From assembly GCA_002118135.1 (NCBI GenBank), contig BDIU01000154.1, positions 124,165 to 188,164 of the forward strand: 64,000 nucleotides of DNA. The letters run 5' to 3'. The notes below the pieces were generated by a model. It worked only from the letters and a program-made list of their open reading frames with translations. It ran no database searches and had not been told where the DNA came from. The stretch is from Trebouxia sp. TZW2008 (taxonomy: Eukaryota > Chlorophyta > Trebouxiophyceae > Trebouxiales > Trebouxiaceae). The position numbers and the translations under genes were made by a program. Below, one piece after another: positions 12,201 through 22,500 of this stretch. Numbering within the stretch: the first letter of the stretch is position 1; each line of letters starts with the position of its first letter.

Positions 12201-15200
12201 GTCCTGCGGTTGCTGGCTGCTCAGCAGCAGTCATTGCGGCCCCTCTGCCCTTCTTGGGGGCTTTACCCTTGCCCTTGGGCTGCTGCTTCTCCTCAGCTGG
12301 GGTACGCACAGGAGATGCCCCTCTTGGCTGTGGGTCACCCACCGTCGTGGCTGCTGAAGAGGCAGCAGCAGCCGCAGGTACTGCTGAAGGTGCCATGTTT
12401 TCCTGCATATGAGCATGATCACTTCAGCAGGCGCTTGACTTCCCTGAATGAAGTTGCTTAACGTGCTGGATTGTTTCCAGGGCAACGATGACACCAGTTC
12501 ATGCAGCAACCGTACACAAGCCGCGCCACCAATGAGATGCAGATGCATGCAGCAATATTGTCTCCTTGTGATTATGTGCAATGGAAGGTTTCCACATTCC
12601 TGTGAATACAGTGCATGAACCACCCAGATGCTCATTTCACCTAGTCATGTAAACATCGACAAGACAAGCAATTGACTCATCCCATACATGTTTGATCTGT
12701 TCATTATGTATTGCATCAACGCAGCACAACTGCGATGCAGCAGAATCAAGCAAGAACTGTACCTGGCCAAACTTGCTTGCCACAGAACTAGCAGATACTG
12801 CTGCTGCGGCACGCTTGTGCTGCTTCTGGGATGATGACGCAATCTCTGAACTCAGAGGCTGAGCCAGGCTGCCAGCAGCTGTTTCAACCACGCCTGAGGC
12901 TGCTGCAATACCAACTGCAACACCAAAGACTCCAATGTGAAGTTGAGATTGGCCTTTGCAGCTGTTATTGTGATTTCAAGCATACTAGGTGCATCCCAGC
13001 ATCCTATACCCCAATACCTGTATCCTGACAACTGTTAAGATCAGACATCATATCCACCATACTTGACAAATTTGGGTACTGGTAGAGGGGTGAGCTCCAA
13101 AGCATGACTGATCGGCATAGGTGGGTTTTCTGACCAGCTTCATGTAATCTGCATTGCATACAGCAGGTAGGGTTACTTAGTTGGAGCAATTTGGCATTTG
13201 CTCATCTGCAAACAGTGTAGAAAGGTTCATGCTTCACCATACATCAATGAGATGATGCTGAGAAGGCAGCCAAAATGATCTCCCCAAGCTCTGCACAACC
13301 CAACTGTAATGGATTGCATACCAGCAGGAGAGCATGGAACTTTTGATGTTGAAAGCTGATTTCTTGAGCAGTACGCACTGCATTCACATTTGCCGCAGGA
13401 AGTTCAGCACATCACAATGATACAGCATGCATGAACGGCTGAAATTGTGCTGTGACCAACCCACTGCAGCAGTTTCTCGATCACAACAAAGAGTTAGGTG
13501 CTGATATGTAACTCAAACCAAACTCCAAACAGTGACCCTGCACTCACACAATTGCTGTGTTGACATCACCTAAACATGGTCACAGGAATGCAAAGGGCTT
13601 TCAAGATGACGGCTGTACCTGCAGCTTGTCTTTCAGCAACTGGCTGCTCAGCAGCAAGCATTGCAATCCCTCTGCCCTTCTTGCTGGAGTTGCCCTTGCC
13701 ATTGGCCTTGGGCTGCTGGTTCTCCTCAGCTGGAACATGCACGGTCACAGCTTCTGTGGACTGTGCATCACCAGCGGTCTTGACTGCTGAGCGGGCAACA
13801 CCAGACACAGGTGTAGAAGCAGGCACCATGATTGCCTGCATGATTACAGAAACCCCTTCAGCAGGCTAAGCTAACATCAACATTTGCCTAAAATGCCTGG
13901 CTGGTCTGACGGCTGGCACCATGAATGGCAAGTCCTCTCTGGGGCATCTGACAGGCACACAACCTCAAACACCAGCAACTTATAGACGCATGGATTGACG
14001 GCATCTGTACCTCATAGAGAAAAGAACAAACTTTAGTATGCTGCAGTCAGCCAAACAAGAAGAAGAAAAAGACGAAGAACGAAGAAGTAGTCTTACTTTG
14101 CATGCTGTAGCCAGCCAACATGGCTGATTGCATGTGCCACATGATGGTCATGACTGTACATACATTCAAATCATCACTTGTGACATACAGAAACATGGCC
14201 ACCAAATATGGCTCTTCTTCTCAGAAGATAGAGAATCTAAGCTGAACTTGCTGAGCCCAGAAATTCAAACCATTATCCTTATGGCATCAGCACATGCAAC
14301 ATACGTCAAGGAATTGCCTCATAGGTAACCATCACATTATCCAGGACAACGCAGCATGCCCATATGCAGGAACACCAAGTCAAGGCTATACCTGGTCAGC
14401 CTGGGTGGCAACAGCATCAGCATGAGCGGCGGCTGGGACAGGCAGGCGCTTCTTCTGAGATGCTGCAGTAACCTCTGAAATTACAGACTGAGCCATATTG
14501 TCAGCAGCAGGCGCGGTGGCAGGCAGTGCAGCAGCTTCACTGTCCACAGGCCCAGCAGGGCGCAGGGCTTCTGCAGCTGACCTAGAGCTTAAAGAAGCCA
14601 CCGCTGCAGCACCATCTGCAGCAGCAACGAGACTGTCACAGAGCAATATTGAGGAGTCGCTGTGGGTGCTGCCTGTGTAGTGTGTATTCAAAGGGCTGAC
14701 AGCTGGTGTAGATACTCAGATGATTGGTCTGCATTGACATGTGCATACGAATTGATTGCAGCTGCCATGAACAGCATCAGAAACATGAGTCACTCACCCC
14801 ACACATGATGCTGCTGATTCAACATCACCCAGAGGTGAACTGTGTTTCCAGCAGCAGCAAAAGGGTCAGCATACGGTATACATACCTGCAGCAGGTGCCA
14901 CTGAAGCCTGAGCAGCCAGCCTGAGCTCCCTCTCAGCCCGGACCTTCTGCATCTTAGCAGCATGCTGCTGCTTCTTGAGCTGCGCTGTGGTGAGAACAGG
15001 AGCTTGAGCTGCAGCAGCCTTTGCCGCTGCCCGTTCCTTGTCCTCCACAGCTTCCTGCACCATCCTGCAAGCAGCATATGCACTTGATGCCAATAATCAG
15101 CAGAGGCCAATAGCAGCCCACCATCTCTGCACTTTGCAAGCGATTATGAAATGCCAAGTGTTGAACAATGGCCTTCTCAAAGTCCTGCTTCACCCTGCAA

Positions 15201-18200
15201 ACAGCATCTGCACTTTGCAAGCTTCTGAGATGCAGAATCTTGACCCATGGTCTCCTGAGCTTCCTTCTCCACCCTGAAAGCCGCATATGCACTTTGTCAA
15301 TAAGCAGCAGAAGCCAGAACACGAACAGCACCTTCTCTGCACTTTCCAAGCGATTATAAGATGCAAAGTCTTGAACAGTGGCCTGCTCAGCTTCCTGCTC
15401 CACCCTAAAAGCAACATATGCACTGTGTGTCAACACGTAGCACATGCTGAATTGCAGACACCTCCATCTCTGCAAGTCAAGCTGAAATGCACATGCTTGT
15501 GCAATAGCCTCCTCAGCTTCCTGCTCCACCTCAAAAGCAGCATTTGCACTTTGTGTCAACAAGCAGCAGAAGGTACAACCCAAATACCACCTGCTGTGCA
15601 CTGTGCGTGTGGGTTTGAAACCCTAAGTCTTGTGCAATGGCCTCCTCAGCTTCCTGCGCCTCCCTGCAAGCAGCATGTCCACTTCTGTCAACAAGCAGCA
15701 GAAGCTAGAATGCAGGTCACCAATCCTGCACTTTGCTTTAAAAGTCTGAGATGCACAGTCTTGAGCAATGGCCTCCTCAGCTTCCTGCTTCTCCCTGGAA
15801 GTAGCATGACTTGCTGGAACAGCTGGAACAAAGAGCTTTGCTCAAGTCTGCAAACAGCAAGTCAACGTTGTGCCAAAGACCAGCAGCAGTCAGCACAGCA
15901 ACACCACCACCACAAACGGCTGTTTCTGAAGCGTAACGTGGTAGAACAACACACAAACACGCAACACTGCCAACTCCTACTGATTGCCGCCTTGTCTTCA
16001 GGTGCTTGCAAGCATGACCACGCCTTGTCTGCAGGTGCTTGCAAGCATGCGGCTGTCATCATGTGGCACAAATTCTTGATAGCAAATGAGTCTTGTGATT
16101 GTCTGCAGCCAGTTAACTTACCTAGCCTTGGCTGCTTGACGGGCCTCTACTTCTCTGGCATCAACCAGCTTGGAAGCAGCGGCCCTCCTGCCTTGGGCTG
16201 CCTCCAGACGCTGCTTAGCATCAGCTACAATGCCAGCATCTTGCTCCCTCTGCCTGGTGGCCTTGTGCTTGAGGGCCTGCTGCTCAGCTTGCGCTTCTGC
16301 CTGGCGCCTCTGTACCTGGGCTAACTGCTCAGCTGCCTGCCTGGCCATCCTCTGCTGGCCCCTTGCCATCCTGGCCTGCCGCTGCTGCAGCGTCAGGGGG
16401 TGCACCGGCGACTGGTTGCATGGCATGGTGTTGAGAGGGGTGACGCAGTCCAGCTTCAACCCCTCAGGAATGCCATCGCAGTCCAGCATGGCTGGCAGGT
16501 CCTCTGGGGTTGCGCCGCCCTTGGCAGCAATGCTGCAAATACAGCAACATCATTGATGATTGCAATGTGAACTATTGCAAGTGCATGTTTAGTGTATGGC
16601 TGCGACCAATTGAGGTCCTACGCGCCACCCTTGGTATCAATGCTGCAAACACAGCAGCATTTGCAGTGACTGCAATCTCAATTACTGCTAGTGATTAAAG
16701 TGTATGGCTGCAAACGATTGAGGCCCTGGGGTTGCGCCACATTTGGCGGCAACGCTGCAAACACAGCAGAATCTTGAGTTTGCAAATGCAAGATGTATTA
16801 AGGCTGTGTGCAATGTTAAACGCGATGCATTTGGGTGGTAAAGATGCAGATGGCACGTAGCGAATATGTCACATTAGTGCAGCTGTTTTTCAAAAGAGAT
16901 GCAGCATGAGATTCAGGCTACTATGTTGCATGATGACTGTGTGTTACCTGGCGGGAGCATCCCTCTTGTATATCAAGCCACATGCCAGCAAGCCCATGGC
17001 CATGACTTCCTTGCAACTGATTGCGCGGGGAGCATCAGCATCATTTCTTATGACCCATACATCGCCTGTTGGGTCGCTGTGTACCCGCTGGATGTACTGG
17101 AAATGGCCATCGCAGGCGATTCCACCATGTGCGACAATGCCGTCCAGCTGGTAAGTGGAAGTCCCCCACTCGTCACCAATTGCAGCAAGGGTAGAGTACT
17201 TGGCCATGTCAAGAGTGGCTGGGTACTCCATCTTGGTACTTTCCCGCCCACCATGACCCGTGTCCTGCATAACACATAATTTGCAGCTTGTCAGGTTAGA
17301 CCTGGCAAGTATTGCAGACCTTGTTAAGTGTTTGACTTTGGTCTCATACGTGGGGTCTTGTCATGATGATGTTGCCAACAGACGTTTGCCTTCTGTTAAC
17401 AGACCTTATTAACAGAAGGCCTGATTGGCTCATTGTTGAACTGTGATACCTGCAGGCTGATGCTTCCTTCTGCCAACAGGCGTGGCAGACCCGAAATCTG
17501 CTTGGGAGACGAGATGCGGTTGAAATCATGTTCTCAAAATTGTGGGATGCTAATGTCGCCAAACAACGGCAAGACGTTGTCTACAACGCTGACGAAAAAT
17601 AGGCCCTGGTACCGATCATGCTTTCTCACCTTGTCGGATATACTTGCGCGGTGCGCGGCTGAGTGCGTGCTGCGATCAAGCGCATGCAGACCTGCTTTTC
17701 CACGCGCCGTTCAAGGTACATGTCTTTTAGGCGACAGTTTACCTGAGTGCGCTCGAATCATGGTGTTGACTGCAAATTTGATTGTGCAAATTCTGAACAA
17801 GAAAGCTTGTTTCTGTAGGTTTGTGGGTGCAAACTCAGAAAGTTGCACATGTGCAAGTACCTTGCTGATTGCTGACACTGTATGAGGAAGAGCCAAAACA
17901 GCCAGCACCTCAAAAATTGTGTCAGCATCTGCAGTTCAAATACAATTAGCATAGGAGGCAAAGGAATCAGCATACACATTTGTGCACATCAATCAACTAT
18001 GCAGTGAGCAAATATGAGATTCATTGTTTGTGTTGCGATCAGCACCATGACCTGTTGCTGGTGGGAGGCAGTCAAGTTTAAGTGATGAAGCAGGTACGGT
18101 AATACCTGGGTTACCCTGGCCAGGCTGATCACCAGCGTCGCGGGTAGCCTAGTCAACCTCCGGCACACCACTCCATGTCTAAGGCCACAATCTCTGTCTT

Positions 18201-18926
18201 TACACTGTCTGGCAACGTCAGTACCACTGCCAAAGAATCGTGCCTCAAGGGCAGTGTCCAGCAAACGTGCTGGACCCAGCCTCAGGATGACTTGTGGCTC
18301 GGAGGGACCGTCCACTAGTGCATTGTGACAGTCCTTGCAAACGAAATAGTTCTGCTCGACCATCTGGTAGGCCTTCTGGAATATACTCTGTCGACACAAA
18401 AGTGCAGGTCAGGCTTGCGAGCTTGAAAGCTTAGCACAAGGCGTAAAAAAGGAACACAGAATGCATGTCAGCCTGATTGTACCTCATCCAGGGGGATGCT
18501 GCACTGCATCAGGCTGTTCACCAACAGTTCAACTGCCTCCTCCCAATCCAGTTGGACGTACATGCCTGCATTGTCTTTCAGGTGGTTTCGGATGTACTGC
18601 ATGACCGGCCTTGGATCTGCAGCAGCTCCAGATGGCTTGGCCAAATTCTCAACCATCCGCAGAACAGCACTCATCAAGCTGTCTTTGATGCGACCGTCAC
18701 TACGCTTGAGCTTCAGTAGGCCGATCAAGTACTGGGCCACGATTGGGTTGCGAAACAGGATCTGACTGGGGGCGTTGAACCAGCAACTGCAAAAGCAAGA
18801 GCGGTCTCATACTGCTGTCAGCAATGGGGGGAAGGCACGCGACTGAAGAGGGCATGCTTACCTGTTGTCAGCCCCATCGTTGCGAAGGCCAACAACTCCT
18901 GTCAGTAAGTTGCTGACGGAAGCCAT
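3261..18926 (-). CDS. giant ubiquitin-specific protease (USP, peptidase C19) with repetitive tail
   Basis: A cysteine deubiquitinase of the USP family. I infer 20 exons: 18926-18862, 18786-18483, 18387-18106, 17500-17450 (weak), 17264-16948, 16532-16122, 15064-14886, 14615-14392, 13835-13619, 12914-12763, 12402-12189, 10866-10634, 10249-10045, 9311-9054, 8765-8508, 8185-7397, 7086-6926, 6492-6375, 6031-5257, 4953-3261. All join in phase; total 2301 codons to TAA. The Cys box (GLRNDGADNSCWFNAPSQ) spans exons 1-2, zinc-finger-like cysteines (CKDC, CKDRDC) are in exon 3, and the His box (GIVAHGGIACDGHFQYI) plus the W..NDAD segment are in exon 5. The tail runs coiled coil (exon 6), Ala/Lys/Gln-rich repeats, eight 24-residue helical repeats, then acidic Ser-rich repeats. 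Two introns start with GC (after 9054 and 8508). An in-frame TGA lies at 4241-4239. The USP identity is firm; a single transcript is supported by phase only. Confidence 0.8.
3700..4445 (-). repeat. acidic Ser-rich protein repeats in last USP exon (about 62 aa, 4 copies)
   Basis: The last exon encodes about four related units of roughly 58-62 residues (about 186 bp). Each has an acidic Ser/Asp start (SDASDSSSAAD-like), a middle containing DMSEAT, and an end such as DSLADHAAPSEAD. The composition suggests disorder and possible phosphorylation; no known domain is recognised. Downstream, at 3370-3480, short Pro/Ser/Gln repeats (QPSSHPKDPPS-like, about 33 bp) precede a basic C-terminus ending KKK. 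Confidence 0.75.
4239..4241 (-). other. in-frame TGA inside the repeat tail of the USP gene
   Basis: Sister repeats read AGC TCA TCA (Ser-Ser-Ser) where this copy reads AGC TGA TCA, a single C-to-G change. The frame stays open on both sides, continuing 325 more residues to TAA at 3261-3263. If real, the protein ends at about 1975 residues and the rest is untranslated or newly decaying. A sequencing error, an allele or stop readthrough are alternatives. Confidence 0.7.
5310..5885 (-). repeat. eight tandem 24-residue amphipathic helical repeats (72 bp unit)
   Basis: The exon at 6031-5257 encodes eight consecutive 24-aa units with no insertions. Consensus: DVSAQQAVSHAVDSMVDEL then VESAI or a variant. 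Ala, Val/Ile, Val, Leu and Val recur at 3-4 residue spacing and His-Ala/Thr-Val-Asp is well kept, so each unit should form one amphipathic helix. The last unit (VSSAEDFIVGQL) is the most diverged. The pattern loosely resembles helices that dock regulatory subunits, as in A-kinase anchoring proteins, but I cannot assign a family. Confidence 0.85.
8508..9311 (-). repeat. tandemly duplicated 258-nt exon pair in USP tail
   Basis: Exons 9311-9054 and 8765-8508 are both exactly 258 nt. Both start and end in phase 1, and both use a GC donor (AG then gcaagc). Both encode Ala/Gln/Lys-rich coiled segments with repeated QPAQGSAQQ-type motifs. The equal length, phase and donor indicate a whole-exon tandem duplication that keeps the reading frame. 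Confidence 0.75.
10045..14615 (-). repeat. two-exon module (A+B) repeated three times
   Basis: Exon A copies are 14615-14392, 12914-12763 and 10866-10634. They share SQK..AVASK.DQ ends and start in phase 1, ending in phase 0. Exon B copies are 13835-13619, 12402-12189 and 10249-10045. They share the pattern MAP...PAEEKQQPKGKGKAPKKGRG...AAEQPAT...AAG, start in phase 0 and end in phase 1. The A+B pair is thus phase-symmetric (1 to 1), so tandem copies leave the frame intact. B copies are Lys-rich in the middle and may bind nucleic acid or be disordered. Confidence 0.8.
11500..12190 (-). repeat. 5' splice-site echo array (about 86 bp unit)
   Basis: About eight or nine units follow exon B2 in its downstream intron. 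Each repeats the last ~25-30 nt of that exon (CAACAGAAGCAGTAGCGGCT then GCAG), the donor GTAAG, and about 55 nt of intron (ATCAACACAATGTCTGC). Most units also carry TTTTGTCAG just before the exon-derived piece, so each could be read as a micro-exon. A 24-nt version (acceptor after GAGCCAG) would keep phase 1 to 1 and add 8 residues. Confidence 0.8.
15064..15860 (-). repeat. 3' splice-site echo array (about 130 bp unit, 7 copies)
   Basis: Upstream of the exon at 15064-14886 lie six extra copies of its acceptor and first ~40 nt, near 15185, 15270, 15400, 15525, 15660 and 15790. Each has a pyrimidine-rich tract, AG, then GG.GA.GCAGGAAGCTGAG. Read in phase 2 they give R(E/V)(K/E)QEAEEAIAQD. They lack a clear donor, so only the copy nearest the functional exon appears complete. 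Spacing is 81-133 bp. Confidence 0.75.
16533..16775 (-). repeat. two decayed acceptor echoes before the coiled-coil exon
   Basis: The acceptor and start of the exon at 16532 (TGCTGTATTTGCAG then CATTGCTGCCAAGG) are repeated near 16645 and 16755 with about 112-bp spacing. Each echo includes CTGCTGTGTTTGCAG and a diverged match to the first ~40 nt of the exon (ending ..GGCGCAACCCCAGAG in the parent). Confidence 0.65.
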
Positions 18927-19584
18927 GATGAAGACGAGACAGCTAGTTTGCTGTGAAGGCAAGCTAAGACGGCTGCGATTTCGTTTGCGCGATCACAGTA
19001 TCACAACTGCAAGATTAGCTGCTCGTCAAGTGGAACGGTTGAATCTGAACATGAACGAAATGTATTATTTTCTGAATTTTGCCTGATTCAAATTTGCAAC
19101 GAACGAGCAATGCCACATCTCTGTGGCTTCGGAGCCTGCGCATGCTGGTTTTCAGGAAAACCTGCGACTGGTTGCGACGCGCCGCTGCACGCTGGCCTTG
19201 TGCCCGCAGCTTTGTCGGATCATGCAGGCCGGCTGGTCTCTTTCGAGAGCGCTTCCGAGCCTGATCCCGTGACGCACCGTCCGTGTACCCACAGCGCGGA
19301 ACCGGTCACCCGCCGTGGACTGTTGTGCTATGCTGCTTCTGCGTGTCGCGCGCAAACGCATCCACAAGAAACTCGCGGCAGCTTGATCCTGCTTTTTTTT
19401 GGCAGCAAAGTGGACCTCCACGTGCAGTGTGACGCAAGATGTACGTCGTGTGTGCAGCGCCGACCTGACTTGGAAGCAAGTACAGGCTGACGGGTTCATG
19501 CACTGCTGTGCCACAAGATTGAGCGCCACGGCACGCGTTCCGGTCACAGTGGCGTAAGCCATCAATACCAGTTAGTCAGAAGCC
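18927..19584. promoter_or_regulatory. divergent CpG-rich intergenic region between USP and ABC genes
   Basis: These 658 bp separate two divergent start codons (18926 minus, 19585 plus). The centre, about 19130-19350, is much richer in CG dinucleotides than introns nearby. Similar enrichment sits at the starts of the RtcB and AAE3 genes. This suggests a bidirectional promoter. I see no TATA box or other named element. Confidence 0.5.
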
Positions 19585-22500
19585 ATGAGCTGGACTGCAA
19601 GTGCTGTACTCAGCATTGCTTTGGCTTCACAAGCTGTACTCGTGAGCCTGTGCACATTCTGGCCTATCAGACATGACTTGCCGCCCTTCTTGTCGCTTCA
19701 AGGGTGGCGAGAGCTGTACTCTGTACCTGAGTCCAATCTAGACGTATGGCTGCTGAGTAGCGTTACATGCCTTGGCAGCATCATCTACCTTATGATTACA
19801 AAAAGAACAGCTGACAGACAGCAGCCCTCCTTACCTCCCAATGCTCACACAACAGTGCCGACTGTGTTTGTCATAGCTGTTGAGGTGTGTCAAATGCTGC
19901 GTTGACAAGGCAATGCAGTCACACCAACTTGTGCTGCGACCTGCTTGTGAACAAAGCAATTGTCCCATGCAGCTGCTGCTGCTCAGCAAGGCAGTTGTTG
20001 TTGCTTTGACGGCAGAGGAAGTTGTGCTCCCAGGCCAGAAGAGAGGGCAAAGCGGTCTGCTGGCAATGTACCTGGCAATTTCTTTCAGCATTGTTGGGAC
20101 AGCTGTTCAATACTACGCTGTTGCAGCTCTCATATCAGGTCAGAGTGTGACCCCGATGCTCATTGCATGGATGACGTTTATTCTGTGTTTGTGCTTCTGA
20201 TGGTCTCACAAGCCATGCAACACCAGCAGCATGCGGTGAATGGGCCAAAGCTTCTGCACAGCAATATGTGCTGATCTGCAAAGTCAACTGGATGCATGTC
20301 AACATGTGTGTGCATGTCAGAGAGCCACACACTACCTGTACTCACGCAAGCTACACACTGCATGCCAGAGATGAGCAAACACTGGTCACCTGGGCATGCA
20401 GATCGCCAACGTGTTGTGAGAGCTGAATGCGGTGACGCCACAGAGCCCTTGCTTCATGAGCCTGCTGGGTCAGAGTCTGACTCTGACCCAGACTTAGACA
20501 GTTCAGCTGAAGTCAGCTTGCAAAAGAATGGGAGGCGCACAATAGCAGCTCTACTGGGCATGAGTGCGGCAGACACACCTCTCCTATTGCTGGCCTTTGC
20601 AGCAGGCAAGCTACGGCACCACCACATGTCATGAATGCACGCATCACGGCATTGTACTGCTCAGCCAATGGCACTAGCATGCAAGTCCACGCGTCACATG
20701 AATGACGCTGATGCCCAAATGCATATAAGCTGCACAACATCGCCTTGGCCACTTCACAGATGCCAGTGCTCTTCCTGAAGGTCCAATTCTGTTGACCGTG
20801 TCCTCCAACACAACAGTACAGTGGTGCAATTCTTCCTGACTGCTGTTGGGTTCAGTGATTTCAAAAGCGTATCTGTACAGGCACTGCTGCAGCATGGGGT
20901 CAAGCACTTGTGCCGCACTACACTGGCAAGATCATTGACTCTGCTTCCATCCAGCCAGACGGTCAAAAGTTCCAGTGGAACATACTCAAGCTGCTGGGCG
21001 TTGCTGTTGGGTGTGCGCTCTTCACTGGCAGCAAGGCATCCTTATTCACGCTGGCCATGGCTCGCCTCAACATGCGCATCCGCACACAGCTGTTCCACTC
21101 GCTGCTGCGCCAGGACATCGGCTTCTTTGACACCACCAAGACTGGAGAAATCACCAGTAGGTATGCTGGTGCCTTGTGGGCAGCAGTGTGTCATTGACAC
21201 ATGTCATGAGTCCACGCCCTTGCAGCAAGCCGGATGTGCTTGTGTGCCTGTGCTGGAATGCAACTAGACAGCTGAGTGATGCAAGCCTGTTGGCTTAAAT
21301 TTCCCCAGCTACTCTAGTACGGTGTTAGGGCCTTTGGTTTTGGTCATAGCATTGCTGGCATCTACACAGCAGTCAAAGCTGCATAGCTGTAGACACAGCT
21401 GCAAGTGACCTTGCTAATATTGTAAGCTATCATTACAATATCATAGCCTATCATTATGTATTACTATCATTGAAACCCTCATGGTTACTGTCATGCTGAG
21501 CTTGTTCCGTTTGCCGTGTCCTTGAATGCGCTGATGCTTGTGCATCAAAAACAATATGTCGGCTGACAGTTCATTGGTGCCATCTTTGCTGCTGGCATCC
21601 TCAACGGGTCTTCCCCAAAAGTAAACCCTGGCTTGATGACATCTCTTCTGTTGCATTGACTCAAAACATGCACAAACACCTGACACCTTCTTGTGCACAC
21701 AGCACTTAGCTCCCCTTGCTTGATCTCAAGCACACTGTTCTGCACTCTGCTCGCCTGATGTCAAGTATGGCCCGAGCGCAGGCTGGCAGCTGACACAACA
21801 ACAGTGGCTGAGGACATGGGCTGGAACTTGAGCATGAGCCTCAGGAGTGTGGCGGAGGCCAGCATGGTGCTCTTCTTCATGTTTGCCGCCTCCTGGCGCC
21901 TCACTGTAGTCACCTTTGTCATCATTCCCGTCATCCTGACCATCACTGAGCTTTATGGCTCATATGTCAGGTACCCCCCCCCCCAATTGGTGATCTGTGT
22001 GACCATTCTTTTATGCTTTTGGTGTGACAGGCAGGTTGGCAATTCTTACCATCTTGCACAAAACTCCTGCAACCTGCTTTTACCCTGCTGTGCCCCAAGT
22101 GTTTTCCGTTGATGTGACTTCCACATGTCCAAGGCGCCCTTACCCTCACCGTAGCTGCTTGTGAATGCGGCAAACGCTCTGTGCTGCAGTTGCTCCAGTT
22201 TGCAGGCCTCGCTTGACCTGTTGTTTCAGATCCACGACTTGCATTTGCAGAAGCCCATTACTAGTGTTCCACAACCTGGGCATGCAGTATCCTAAGACAG
22301 ACAAAGGCGCAGCCACACTTCGCTCCCTGCACTGACAGATACTGCCCAGCGTCTCTTGTCATAACACAATCAACCTAATGAACCCATGATGAAAGTTGTG
22401 CAGCAGTTGCCGTGCAGCAGTGATGTGTCAGCTGTGCCCAGAAGCGTCTGTGACACACAAGCTTCACCAGCATCAACGCAGGCTGTCTGTGTTCAGGGAA

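Noticed and set aside
15287..16324. 345-aa plus-strand open frame
   Set aside because: It runs antisense through the acceptor echo array and coiled-coil exon. Its Cys/His/Leu-rich sequence has no family features and the minus-strand model explains the region.
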